Assembly (NCBI GenBank): GCA_031763025.1
Contig: JASSKH010000009.1
Coordinates: 2,232,001-2,296,000 of the forward strand
Direction: 5' to 3'
DNA length: 64,000 nucleotides
Source: Macrocystis pyrifera
Lineage: Eukaryota; Sar; Phaeophyceae; Laminariales; Laminariaceae
Shown: piece by piece, positions 35,820-47,600 of the stretch
Layout of the letters: the number at the start of each line of letters is the position of its first letter
Numbering within the stretch: position 1 is the stretch's first letter
The notes under the pieces: generated by a model
What the model was told of the DNA's origin: nothing
What the model saw: only the letters and a program-made list of their open reading frames with translations
The model's database searches: none
Position numbers and translations under genes: made by a program

Positions 35820-36288
35820 GGGGTTGGGGGTTTCCCAAGAAGGGCAGACTTCCATTCATGCTTGGTCGCTGACGGGTGCGTGTCAATGCGCATGCATGTA
35901 CTTGCCGGCCGTCGACGTGTCTGTGGCAATTGTGAGGTTATGCAGGGCCGGCCTTTTCAACGTCATTCAAAGCAATACCACAACACAATTCGTTCGGCAG
36001 GATGTATTATTGATGGTGCAGAGTTAGTGATTTCCGCATGCACGTCTCCTGGTCAAGCCTGACTTGCGCAATGATGTTGCGGTGTGTGGTCCTCTGTGAT
36101 GGCTCGATCTGTTGCCTTTTGCTGCTGTTCATTGGTACGGAAATATCCTGAATATCGTCAACATACTACGTACGTCTTGATTTCGTTTTTGATCGAAAAA
36201 CGTTTGCATTGTACATTCCAGCACTGTAGTGACCACGCATTCAGTTGGTTGGGTGTTCATATGTGTCCTTCGAAGTGCCATGTTATTT
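35820..36288. other. 3' flank of STPGR gene
   Basis: I see no gene. The sequence just before 36289 (CCTTCGAAGTGCCATGTTAT) already matches the end of the adjacent tandem-repeat unit, so the array starts in part around 36258. Confidence 0.6.
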
Positions 36289-36884
36289 CATTCTCTGCGA
36301 CGTTGGGGAGGGGTTCTACTGGCATAGTACGGTATCTGCGGCACCGGCCGCAGATTCCCGTTTCCCATCATGATGCCAGTAACTAATATCCCCCCCCCCC
36401 ACCCAGCTGGCCCGGCTCTAACACACGCAGTCTTGGATGACCGAGACCCCCAATGGTAGCAAACAATCGACACACTCCTTGTGCACTCTGAATCGTTACC
36501 AGCCAGTCGCAAACACGACAGCTAGAAATATAATACGGTGTGGCATACACAAGTATCCTTCGAACTGTCATGTTATTATCATTCTCTACGACGTTGAGGA
36601 GGGGCTCTACTGGCCTACAACTGTACGATAACTGCGGCACCGGCCGCTGATTCCCGTTTCTTGTCATGATGCCAGTACCCAAAAGTCTCTCCCCCCAGCC
36701 AGGTGGCCGGGGCTCTAACACACGCAGTTTCGGACGACCGTACCCCCAATGGTAGTAAACCATTGTTGACACACTCCTTGTGAGCTCCAAATCAATACTA
36801 TTAATAGCCTATCGCAAACAACAGCTAAAAATATATTACGGTGTGGCAATACACATGCATCCTTCGAACTGCCATGTTATGATC
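36289..36884 (+). repeat. Tandem repeat, two units of about 291 and 304 bp
   Basis: Units start at 36289 and 36580 with CATTCTCT(G/A)CGACGTTG and share GCGGCACCGGCCGC, CTCTAACACACGCAGT, GACACACTCCTTGTG and ATA(A/T)(T/A)ACGGTGTGGCA. A third, isolated copy at 39517-39766 shows the unit is also dispersed. There is no coding frame. Confidence 0.92.
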
Positions 36885-37081
36885 ATTGTAGAGCAGGGCA
36901 AGGGTTGCCCTGCTGTTCCCTAGGTGTTACCATTTCGTACAAGGTTGGACGGAAGTATGGAAATTCTCTCGCGACATAGATAATATTATTTTGCTAGGTA
37001 TAATTTTACTTGATTGAAAATATGATGCTGCTGTTTGTTGCCGCTATTTTTTGTTCCTTGCATGGGTTTTCAGAAGTACTA

Positions 37082-37186
37082 TTACAGGGGTCTATAGTTA
37101 ACAGGACCTATGGCATAGATAAAAGCCTATATATTTAGGTATTTTTACTAGCAATATTTGGTCCTGTTAACTATGGACCCCCGTAA
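37082..37186. mobile_element. 105-bp MITE, TA target site (copy 2)
   Basis: Same element as 21329-21433: 27-bp terminal inverted repeats beginning TTAC(A/G)GGGGTC(T/C)ATAG, flanked by TA on both sides (37080-37081 and 37187-37188), also 105 bp long. This pattern fits Tc1/mariner-type (Stowaway-like) MITEs. Confidence 0.9.
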
Positions 37187-37850
37187 TAGCAGGAGGAGAT
37201 ACCAGGCATACAGGAAACGCTGACCACCCGACCCGCACCCTAACCCGAACCCGAACGCTATGGGGTGACTTGATGTGCTTGGATGCATAATAGGTACCGC
37301 GGGTGGTAGGTACAGAAAAGTCAGTAGTATCACTGTTGTCTTGTTTCGACCTGTGCGGAAGGGTAATGGGTCTGTCGTCCTTTGCTGTTGTAGGCCGTTG
37401 TTGTCGTGGGCCGTTAAAACCTTTTGTCGCAGTCGATTTTTTTTTTTCTTCGAAATATTTATTGTTTCATTGTTTCCCTTCAGCCTTTCTTCCTGGGGAT
37501 TTTTATGAGCGATGGACGACGAAACTCTTCCTTCATGCCGCACATTTTCGAACGAGAAATTGTTGGCCTCATTCCGGACACTATGGACACTTTTGTATTT
37601 TTCTACCTGTTGTCTCAACACAAGACCGCACTACACGTACAACACCCTACACGAAATTTACATATACATACACGTGCGTGTGCACTTTTTCTACCAGGTC
37701 CTGTTCTGTTGTCTCCACACAACACACAGCACTACTTGACTTGTACAACACCCTACACGAACGTTACATACAACATACACGTGGGTGTGCACGCAGAACA
37801 TCCATTTACACGTACAGGAGTAGTATTAATAGTACGTAGTAGTCACGATG
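37187..37850. other. Between MITE and 319-bp array
   Basis: No gene seen. The stretch 37610-37830 holds a short direct duplication: (AC)ACAACACCCTACACGAA plus ACATACACGTGNGTGTGCAC occurs twice, about 110 bp apart. Confidence 0.5.
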
Positions 37851-39126
37851 TTTACGCCCAATGTCGCGATTTTTTCATCGTTTTTATTCGTTTTTTTGCG
37901 ATTATCTCACTCAGTTTGAATTATTTTTCCGGGCTTTTTTTGGAGTTTTGGTCGATCATTTTTTTTTATTTTTCCACCCGTTTTTTTTCGTTTTCGTATA
38001 TTTTTCGCATTTTCGCTGATTCTTAACGTTATTCCGTAGAGTCTCGTCCTTCTTTTGTGACTGTTCGTATGCGAGCTTGCAGTACGCACGTATGGCCCGG
38101 AATACATCATAAAAGGGGACGCACGTAAAGCACACCGCTTGCATGTTCGTTTTCGAAGAGTTCACCAAGTTTACCCAAGTTTTGCGATTTTTTCATCGTT
38201 TTTATCCGTTTCGCACGATTATCTCGCTCCGTTTTCATTATTTTCCATTTTTGTTGGAGTTTCGGTCGCATTTTTTTTTTGGGGGGGGGGGGGGATTTTT
38301 TTCGTTTTCGTTTTTTTGCTCATTCTTGACTTTTTTCTTCGGTTTCTTCCGTTTTTGGTATTTATGTCATTCGTGAGAGGTGCTTGTTCAGAAGTTTGAG
38401 CTACGCTTGACTATTCGTACGAGTTGTAGAAGGGGACGTCACGCACGTAAAGCACCGCTTGCGTGTTCGTTTTCGAATAATTTACGGTGTTTACCCCATT
38501 TTTTTGTGGTTTTTTAATCGTTTTCATCCGTTTTTCGCGAATATCTCGCTCAGTTTGGATTATTTTCCACTTTTTTTTGGAGTATTGGTCGATCAACTTT
38601 TTTGATTTTTTCGACTTTTTTTTCGTTTTCATTTTTTTTGCCGAATCTTAACGTTTTTCCTCGGTTTCGTTCGTTTTTTTGTATTTACGTCATTCGTGAG
38701 AGGTACTTGTTCAGAAATATGAGCTACGCTTGACTGTTCGTATGAGCTGTAGAAGGAGACGCACGTAAAGCCCCGCCTGCGTGTTCGTTGTCGAAGACTT
38801 TACGATGTTTACCCCATTTTGGCGTTTTTTTCATCGTTTTTATCCGTTTTTTTTTTTTTCGCGAATATCTCGCTCAGTTTTGATTATTTTCCATTTATTT
38901 TTTGGATTTTGGGTTGATCATTTAGTTTGTTTTGTTTTTTGCTTCTTTTTGTTTTCGTTTTTTTTTGCCGATTCTTATCGTTTTTCCTCGGTTTCGTCCT
39001 TTTTCGGTATTTTTCTCATTCGTGAGGTATTTGTTCAGAAATAGAAGCTACCAGGTACGCTTGATTATTCATACCTGGTACGTTCGTATGAATACAAGTA
39101 CGAGAAGGCGCTTATATTCATGAACG
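37851..39126 (+). repeat. T-rich tandem repeat, four units of about 319 bp
   Basis: The marker TTTAC(G/C)CC followed by a T-rich ATTTTTTCATCG stretch begins units at 37851, 38170, 38490 and 38808, so spacing is 319, 320 and 318 bp. Each unit has ATCTCGCTCAGTTT, a TTTTTCG-rich middle, a GACTGTTCGTA segment, and GGGGACGCACGTAAAGC followed by TGCGTGTTCGTTTTCGAA. Confidence 0.93.
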
Positions 39127-39165
39127 CGGTTTTTGTTGGAAATCATAAGCTACGCCAGACATTGC

Positions 39166-39460
39166 TTTTTCACCAGAAAAAGGTATACCATTACAGAAAA
39201 CGTCATCTAACTTGGGTTTGGTGAACCCTGATTACCTCGGGAGGTTTTCGTACCGTAAAATGGCAAAAATACACTGATGTACCGTTTTTTGTCCTTTATG
39301 TGACTTGGACATGAATTTTTCACCATAAAACGTTATACCTTGACCGAAAACGTCATCTAACTTGGGTTTGGTGTACCCTGATGTGCTGGTGTTCATGTGT
39401 TGTACCGTAAACTGGCAAAAAAAAACCACTGGTGTACCGTTTTTGGGTATTTTTTCCAGT
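39166..39460 (+). repeat. Tandem duplication, 150-bp period
   Basis: TTTTTCACCA begins copies at 39166 and 39316. Both contain ACGTCATCTAACTTGGGTTT, TACCCTGAT or AACCCTGAT, and a TGTACCGTTTTT end. It follows directly on the 319-bp array. Confidence 0.9.
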
Positions 39461-39516
39461 GGGACAGCTGTTTAACTTTGCTTCTATTAATAGATACATG
39501 GATAAACCTAAGGAAT

Positions 39517-39766
39517 TATCTGCGACGTTGGGGAGGGGTTCTACTGGCCTAGTACGACAACTGCGGCACCGGCCGCTGCTTCCCGTTTCCTAACATGATG
39601 CTAGTACCCGAGCATTCCCCCTGGCCGTAGCTCTAACACACGCAATCTCGGACGACCGAGATTCTCAATGATAGTAAACTATTGACACACTCCTTGTGAA
39701 CTCCGAATCAGAGTTTGCCTATCGCGAATAACAACTAAAAATATAAAACGGTGTGGACCATACCAT
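39517..39766 (+). repeat. Isolated third copy of the ~300-bp unit
   Basis: It matches the 36289-36884 units from CTGCGACGTTGGGGAGGGGT through CGGCACCGGCCGCTG to AAAACGGTGTGGACCA, with a short deletion near 39625. Confidence 0.9.
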
Positions 39767-41673
39767 GTGTAGCCGCCCCGTTCTATCCACCTTCGAATGG
39801 AAGAACGGGCGGAAAACAACTTTGTGGTACAACGATAACATAGCCTCTAGGCCTATCCACACCAACAGCAAGCAGTGTCATGCCGTTCGCCCTTGTTGCG
39901 TCTGCTCTGCCAAGTTGTGGATACACGGGCAGACGAGTGGGCCCTGCACTGGCTCCTATGCATACAGATGTGCATCTTGTTTTGAAACTTCCGTCGGTGT
40001 GCCCTTTCGTCGACAGGAGAATTAACCATGAATTTCGACGTTCATGAAAGAAATCCACATAATATCGCTTTGCGTAACTGTGCTTCACATTCAAACAAAA
40101 TACAGAGAGACGGACAATCGGACACAGTTGGATTGTCCGTTGCCGTAAAGCGGATCCCAATAACTGAGGGGTCGCAGGGCTTTTCCGGTGCTACGCTGCG
40201 CAATGCTGAGTGTGTCGTCGCAACAGTCATATTGGGACGTTAGGCCAGAATCAAGAGAGTATTTCTGCCGCGTCATCAAGAAATGAACACACCCGGAAAT
40301 CTTTTCAGGTGTTGGCGGAGAACTCGTTGAAGAGCTTCGCTTCTGTAAATAGGTAAGATCAGAGACCCCAGTTGACGCTGGGGAAATATGTGAAGCACAA
40401 GAGATTATTATGTAGTCCCTTTGATACCGAATAAATGCTATCTTGCGGGCCTACACTGACGTTTTCGCATCAAGACAAGTGCAGCTCAGAGTCTCATCGC
40501 CCGCCAAACTGCAAAGCCGCCGAAGGCCTTCTTGTACAGTTTATGATCGAGAAGCAACGGCTTGTGTGTTCCAACAAACCCCCCAAGACACTTTTGGACC
40601 TGGATGCCGTGCCTTTTGTCGAGATTAACGAAAAGAAAACTGCTGGCACGTTTTTTTACTATCGTGACACGCCCTACCATCTTATCTTTAAGCTGACTCA
40701 CCATCAACACGGGAAATAGCGAGTGGACTAGTCGCCAGTTGCGGATTGTACAAAGTGGTTAGCCTTCCTCCGATCGTACTTGATGCACATGGTTGGGAAG
40801 GTAATTTCTTCAACCGGTAGCTCCGAAAAATTTGTTACACTAGCTGGCGCCGTAGCTTGCCTGAGGCACACCCGCGAGCTACGTAGCAGCGACGAAGCTG
40901 AGATGCCATGCGCAGGCCCTCGCGAGGTCCAACGAAAACACAACCATAAAACTATCATACTCTAACCCGGTGCTTCGAATAAGCACACCTTGTTTTGACC
41001 TCAATACTGGTTTACAAGGTTCTGCCTACGTTGCTGCCAACAGGTCGCTCGACCTTATGGTGCGAACTGCATGATTAAAGCTTACTCAGCCCGGTCACAC
41101 CCTAATTTGACAAGAACGCGTGGAACATAATATTAAAAAAAAACACCTCTGAAAACAGAGCGCTTTTCTGTTGGTGTCAAAGGATAGAGAGGCCCTCTGC
41201 TCAAAGCAAGGCCTTGGCCGACGGCCGGGCGTGTACATCAAAACTCAACACCATGTAGAAAAAGGGCGTTTGAACGCCGGGGGGAATATAAAAACACATC
41301 CAATATGAGACAATCAAACACCGTCCCTATTCACGCGCGATAACCCACCGCTGTCGCAGCCAAGCCCGGCTACTTGCGTTTACCTCTCCCGACGCGTTTG
41401 GCGTCTCCCCTCCCCGGCGGGAGGCAGTACCGCCCTGTGACTGGCTGGCCGGAAAAACGTCTGAAAACATATATACCTGGTATATAACTAGCAAACGTAA
41501 CCGCAAACTGCACGCTAGCAGTCACACACACGAACCCTCAAGCCCACATCCACTTCGGCAATGAGGGAATCCAAACGCTAACCCTACAAACTACGGGCAA
41601 CACCATAACCTGGACGAGAGAAAGCCAAACAAGCAGACAAACCATATCGTACAGACTAAACCGTACACCGTTC
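39767..41673. other. No confident gene; 3' flank of ABCG gene
   Basis: Two plus-strand open frames look slightly protein-like but lack recognisable domains: 39753-40025 with a Cys cluster (RPCCVCSAKLW...CASCFE) and 40435-40719 (LLDLDAVPFVEINEKK). Either may be remnants of a transposon protein. No splice-consistent gene was found. Confidence 0.4.
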
Positions 41674-44600
41674 CTAGCGGCTGAGGTGCCTGACGAACTT
41701 GAGGGCGTACAGGTACCCCAGGCGGGCGCCGACGATGAACAGAATCAGTCCCATCACGTCATACCTTGGAAAGTTACAGGAATCGTGGTAGCGTAACAGA
41801 GGACGAGGAAAAGGGCGAGCGAGACGGGGAATAGAGAGACAGGTTCATGTTTGAGCCACACGCGGGGGATAGATGAAAAACTCCATGTTTGAGCCACACA
41901 GGTTTGGACAATACATTCGCGCCAACCCCAAGCAGCGCCGTTTTAAATGTTGCTACTGTAATGTAGGTATGTTTGCCAACGTCGTCCATTTACAATCGGC
42001 ATGCCCAAAGATTGGCAAGGCGCAGAATGATCTTGACACACGCACGCAGATTCAAATAAACGGCAAATTGCCCATAATACACCGCGCCAAAGCTAAAACC
42101 ACCTACCGCTACCCCAGTAAAGCACAATTCGACCGACCGGCGAGCAGAGGGGGCGCTGAGCCCGACGCGCGACAAACGTGTACGTCAGTTAGGTCGGAGT
42201 AGACAAGACCTACGAGGCTTACTATAAAAGACCTACGATGTCTATTATATTACAGTAGGTAGTCCCTTTTAAGGGACGCCGCGATAAGGGTACGCGTTAT
42301 ATAAGATACCTCAAATTTCTGCCCACCACGTTTTCCCACTACCGACTGTAAGGGGTCGTAAGGGGCCGGTACCAACTCTGGTATGGGATCTTGGTACCAA
42401 TGTAAGAGACCTCCAAGCCCGAACGCACTAGGGTCCCTTACCTACTGTCTCCTCACCCTCCGGGTTGGCGCATAGACGGGGAACAATACTAAGCAAAACA
42501 TACAAAACAACTACACCATGGGTGCTTCACCCCCCCCGCCAAGAGCTGCTGATATACTATGAGTAACCTCCAGAGGCGTGTAAAACGGACGATATAACCG
42601 CAACCCTCCAATCGAGAAACAACACTGAAGAAATCTCACCAGCGGTTAGAGTATTTGTACTCGCCCCCAAAGAAGCCATCGACGTACTCTTCGGCAGTCA
42701 GCGAACCGCTCGTTGCCGTCATGATTACCGTGTCATCGCCCCTATACTGTGTTGTCGCCTGCGCGAGGTACGTACGCCAGCAGAGTAGGGAGTTCAGGAG
42801 GTCTAGTTTACGTACACAGCAATGTTCCTCTCGACACAAAGCTATTGTTCAGCTCTGGTTTGAGTGCAACGCCAAGCATGCCGTCGTGTGATCGTCACAT
42901 CGACTTTCGGAACGTTCCCGTTTCCGTTTTTGCCTGAGGTTGCGCTTGAAGCTTCGTCTGCCGCACGAACAATGAAGTTTGAAAGCAGCTCTTGCCGGAC
43001 GGTGTCTCAACACGTCGAAACGGGTTTGAACAGGTAGTTGGTGGTGCGCCAACCCAAAATACCGTCTCCTGACGGGCACCGCTTCACACCAGACCCACCC
43101 ACCGATCCTTGACGGCAGTATTGCCCTCTGAATGTCAGAAACAGCATTCCGTCATCCCGAGGCTAGGCGCTTAAATCTATCGCGTCATCACAACATGCAG
43201 ACACTGCATCGCCTGACCTATGCAACAGGTCAGGCCCTTGTCTCACCATTCCCTTTGATTTGGAGCGGTGCGGTTGTCGACGAGGTAAGATGTTGCCGTT
43301 TCGGCGATTGAAGGGTATCACAGCGAGGGAAGCATCCGGGTGGAAGGTACACCGCCGTGCAGCGAGAAGCGCCACAGCAGCCGAGGCGGAAGACAGGCCA
43401 CGCGGGGGAAGAGCAGCCGGAAATGAGGTACAGATAAGGGGCCATGGACGCTCGAGACATAGGGCGGGGAAAACAATCGCAGGTGCTGTCACAAACTATG
43501 CGGACTTCAGACGGAAAAAAATGGCGATTGCATCATGCGCTACTGCTTGATTGGCGGATGATATATTTGGGTTCCGTACTATTAATAGAATGCAAGGAGT
43601 CGTCTGAGACGGGCGCAGCATGGCCCTACTCCTTCTGCTGCGCGCTCACCCTGCTTGTAGAGGGTTTTGATAGCACGAAACTTTCAGTGTTTCGATCGGT
43701 AAACTCCGGGGGGGCTAAAGGGTTGACAGAGCTCCAGGGTCGTCAGGGAAAGCGCAGCAAACGGCCAAATCTCAACGCGCTTAAAAAGCGCAACAACACG
43801 CGTCTGCCGATCAGCCTGGGGATATGCTACATACGTATGACAGCGACAACGCGCTACTCGTAGCTCTAGTTATCCTGCCCTCCCAAGCTCGGACCCTCAC
43901 CTCGACGACGTAGTGAAGAGGGTTTAGGTAGTACGCCCACAGCCAAAAACCTGCACAACATAAATTTGGATGGTGTTAGGAGGGGACGGAGGCAATTCAG
44001 TGTCGTTTTATCTTACCGCCCTATGGACATTTACTCGATGCTACACTGCTCGCTGCCTCTGATCTATGACATCCAGACGGCATCGCAAGCGTTGGGTGCC
44101 ACTTAGCCGTACGAATATCAGGCACCGCAGTTTCAACATGCCCCCCTCCTCCATCCCTGCCGGTGGTATCCTCCCGTGCGCGCGCAGACAAATTATCGGC
44201 AATTCCGATTCAGGACACGAACAGGGGACATTAGACGGACACGACATTACGGAAGTCCGCGCCGCAACCGAGCAGAAACCCGCAGAACAAAATCGAGCAG
44301 AATTCCGCGCCCAGAAGCGCCCCTCGCTCGGTCCCCGTTACGTTTTCCCGTCCGCCAGTATTTCGAAAGGCCGTGTTTGCTATACGGGCTTCATGGCAGT
44401 GTGCACACCTGCACCAATTACAACGCCTGACTAGCCAAGAGCCCCGAGAGAAGCAACTATGTAATCGGGATGAAATTCGAGCGCGGGCACTACCCCTAGC
44501 TCGGAACACTGATCAGAGTTGACGAAGCGTAGCACACGCGGTCCAGGTATCACACGCAGCTTGCAAATATGATTTTCGACGGCTTTTTCGGTCTCACAGC

Positions 44601-47600
44601 TGAGGTGTCTTTTCTATTAACTTTTACGAAGAATTTGACGAGGCGCACCTGGAACCTTCGCGGGGCTGATGAGGAACCCCGCGAACAGGCTGAACATGCT
44701 CGTCAGAACTCCCCCCAGGGTCTGCGCCACCTTTGTGTCCGGTAGAACCTGTCAAAGCACAAAAAACATGAAGTAAATATACCACGTATAGAGTGAGAGG
44801 GGTCATGAGTATATGCACAAATCAACGAAATTGGCAACCAGAATCAAACGTTGTGTCAAGGGCTGCATGGTGTACGAGATGGTCACCGAAACAAGCCAGT
44901 ATGGGCGTCAGGGTGGCGGGGGCGAGGGCGGAGGAGGGGGAGGGGTTCTTCGCTGGTGCTATTGCGTCCCTCCTCGGGTTTGCGTTCAGCTGTCAGTAAA
45001 GGCTCTACAACGCAGCAAAGGCTGAACAAGGCAAGGAATGCAAGATTCTAACAGATTCTGTACTTTAGTCACGACGGTGTATTGAGGTGGATACAATACA
45101 CCGTCGGGACTAAAAAGTACTAAATTGCTAACAGCATACATGACAAGGCTCCAAAAGCAACAAACGAGAGGCTCCACAGTCTTTAAATAACGGGGTCATG
45201 TTCGTGCTACAGGGAGCGAAGGATTGTGCGTCAATGGAATGCGTCCCATGCCATTATGGACTGCTGCTCGGTCTGCATCTGCTGAGATTTGGAACCTGTG
45301 TTGAAAGTTCCCGTGGCCACAGCCCGCCATTGCGTCGAACGAGCGCGCAGTTTGCTGCGTGCTCATAGAGACGCATAGATGGCTAGGTTTTCCGACAACT
45401 TGCACGCTTCCCTAAAAGCCGTAACGCTCACCATGACGAACAACATGCCGGTGAAGACCATGAACGTCGCCCAGAGGAGGAAGTAAAGCCTTCGTCCACC
45501 AAAACCAATGTTGCGGGTGGACGACAAAACATGGTGTGCACGGCAGCAGGTATAGGGCGAGGGGGGTCGATCGGCGCACACGAGGCAGACAGAACGAACT
45601 CAAAGCGCTACAATGGTAACATATATTGTACCGACAACCAACGTGTGGGTGAGAATACCGTCAACAGTTGACGTCCAGAAAAGAGCACAATGCTGGGCAC
45701 GTAAAGTGTCCTTCTCCATGGCGTTTTCAAGGCCTTTTAAGACATACCCTACACAACCCGCTTTGCCCAAATGGCCTTTCCAGCGCAAATTCGGCCGGCT
45801 CAAGACGAACCAAAGCACACTGGTTGCGTACCGCGCCACAGCCCAACGACACTACTTATGCGCAGCCAACTAAAATCGTTGGAAAACTCGGTGAACGGAG
45901 CAAGGGAAAACACACACCAAAGGCGAGGCCGCCATGAACGCCATCTTTTTTCAGGAAAAAACAAAGTATAGTTAAATGTGAATTCTTCGCCTCTAAGTCA
46001 TAAGTGGCCGAGAGCATGACGCGGTCACTGCACACCAGTGTGGGCACCGCGCAAGCTCCACACAGCACACGCACAGAGCATGCAACTTCACACAGAACAT
46101 GCAACGACGCGCGGCAGGTTAAAATAAGCAGTCTCACCAGTAGAAGAAGAACTGCTCGGCGGAGTCTGCGAGGCCCGTGATCCAGTAAAAGATGGAGCAG
46201 AAGGCGAGCGTGATGAAGAGGACGTAGGGCAACTCGGCGATTGCGTAGCCGACGGCGTACGCCCTCACGCTGTACATGTTGGCCGCCTGCGCGTGCGCAG
46301 TGTGCGGAACACAGGGAAAGGAGCACAGGGAGTGGAGTGGCTTAAGCAGGGTTGCAGTAAACGGTTGAGGAAGCGGCGCCGGCACCATTATTCAACTAGA
46401 ACAAGAAAATAACGCGCGTCCTGCCATATACTACGGAGAGCACAAGCATGCATCGATGATCATTTCACCCAGCGCCTGCGCTTGACCACCGGCGTCGGGC
46501 AATCAAGCAGACATCCCCCGCCCATCGGTACACTTGGTGTTGCGACGCAGTAGGTGTTGCGTTACAGCAGGTGTTGTGGTAGAGAAAGTGCTCCAATACA
46601 GTAAGTGTTGCGGTACAGCAGGTGTTGAAGTACAGTAGGTGTTGCGACACAGTGGGTGTTGAGATACAGCAGTACGAGTTTGCGCGGGCTTGCCTGCTCG
46701 CGGTAGAAGACGATGCGCTCCTTGGCTCCCGAGGGGATAACGGTTTGCATGCAGATCACACCGACGAACATGGTTGACATGTAGATCACGCCCCCAGTCG
46801 AGAAGCGACGTCCGCTTCGGTTTCAATATCTGAGCAAAACCACAGGAAACGCGTACATATCGCGAGCGGCGAAGGATGGGGTTGGTGTTGAGGTCGGGAG
46901 GGAAGGGGGGGTTGGGAGGGTAGAAGGGTTCGTGTGCATTTTTTACAACGTTTTACAGATATGATGTGCTGCTCGAAGCGGTAACATTGTTGAACTGCTT
47001 GAAGCGGTCGAATAACGATGTTGAACTGCTCGAAGCGGCCATTTTTGTAAAGTTGCCGTCCATTACGGAATTTTCACAAACTGAGGACAGCCGTCGGAGG
47101 AATAACAACAATTTCGTAGCGCACAAGAGCACATGACCAGCGAGTAGTTCGAAAGAAACGCGAGATACTGCCCAAAACCCAAGGCCGGGTGCGCCGAAGG
47201 GCGACAGCCTTCAGGGGTTTGGTAGTGTTGGGGCCGCTTCAACAGGCTGGTTGAAAATTTTGCAACAAGTACGTTTCCAGAAGCATTGCCTTATACCATA
47301 CCGGTAAGGTGTAACAAGGCACTCAGGGAAGCTCTGAACATTACTGAGCGTAAAGATACTACTCCTATTGTCCTGAGGCGTGTGAGAGTCAGTACAATGT
47401 GATAGTACGTGGTGGGGGGAGTGCCCCGGAGTTCAACGCTGACAAGACTGGATGATCGAGCCCCAGACACATACATCATATGTTTGATCGTTAGAGGGAA
47501 CTACCTGTTGGGCTGCTTGAGCCACAGAGAGCTAATGAACCCCTCTGGGACCCAGATATAGCAACGAAATAAGTCATGCATGTAGTCTTCTGAGCCATCT

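Noticed and set aside
35456..35929. 157-codon minus-strand frame
   Set aside because: It is antisense to STPGR exon C, without motifs.
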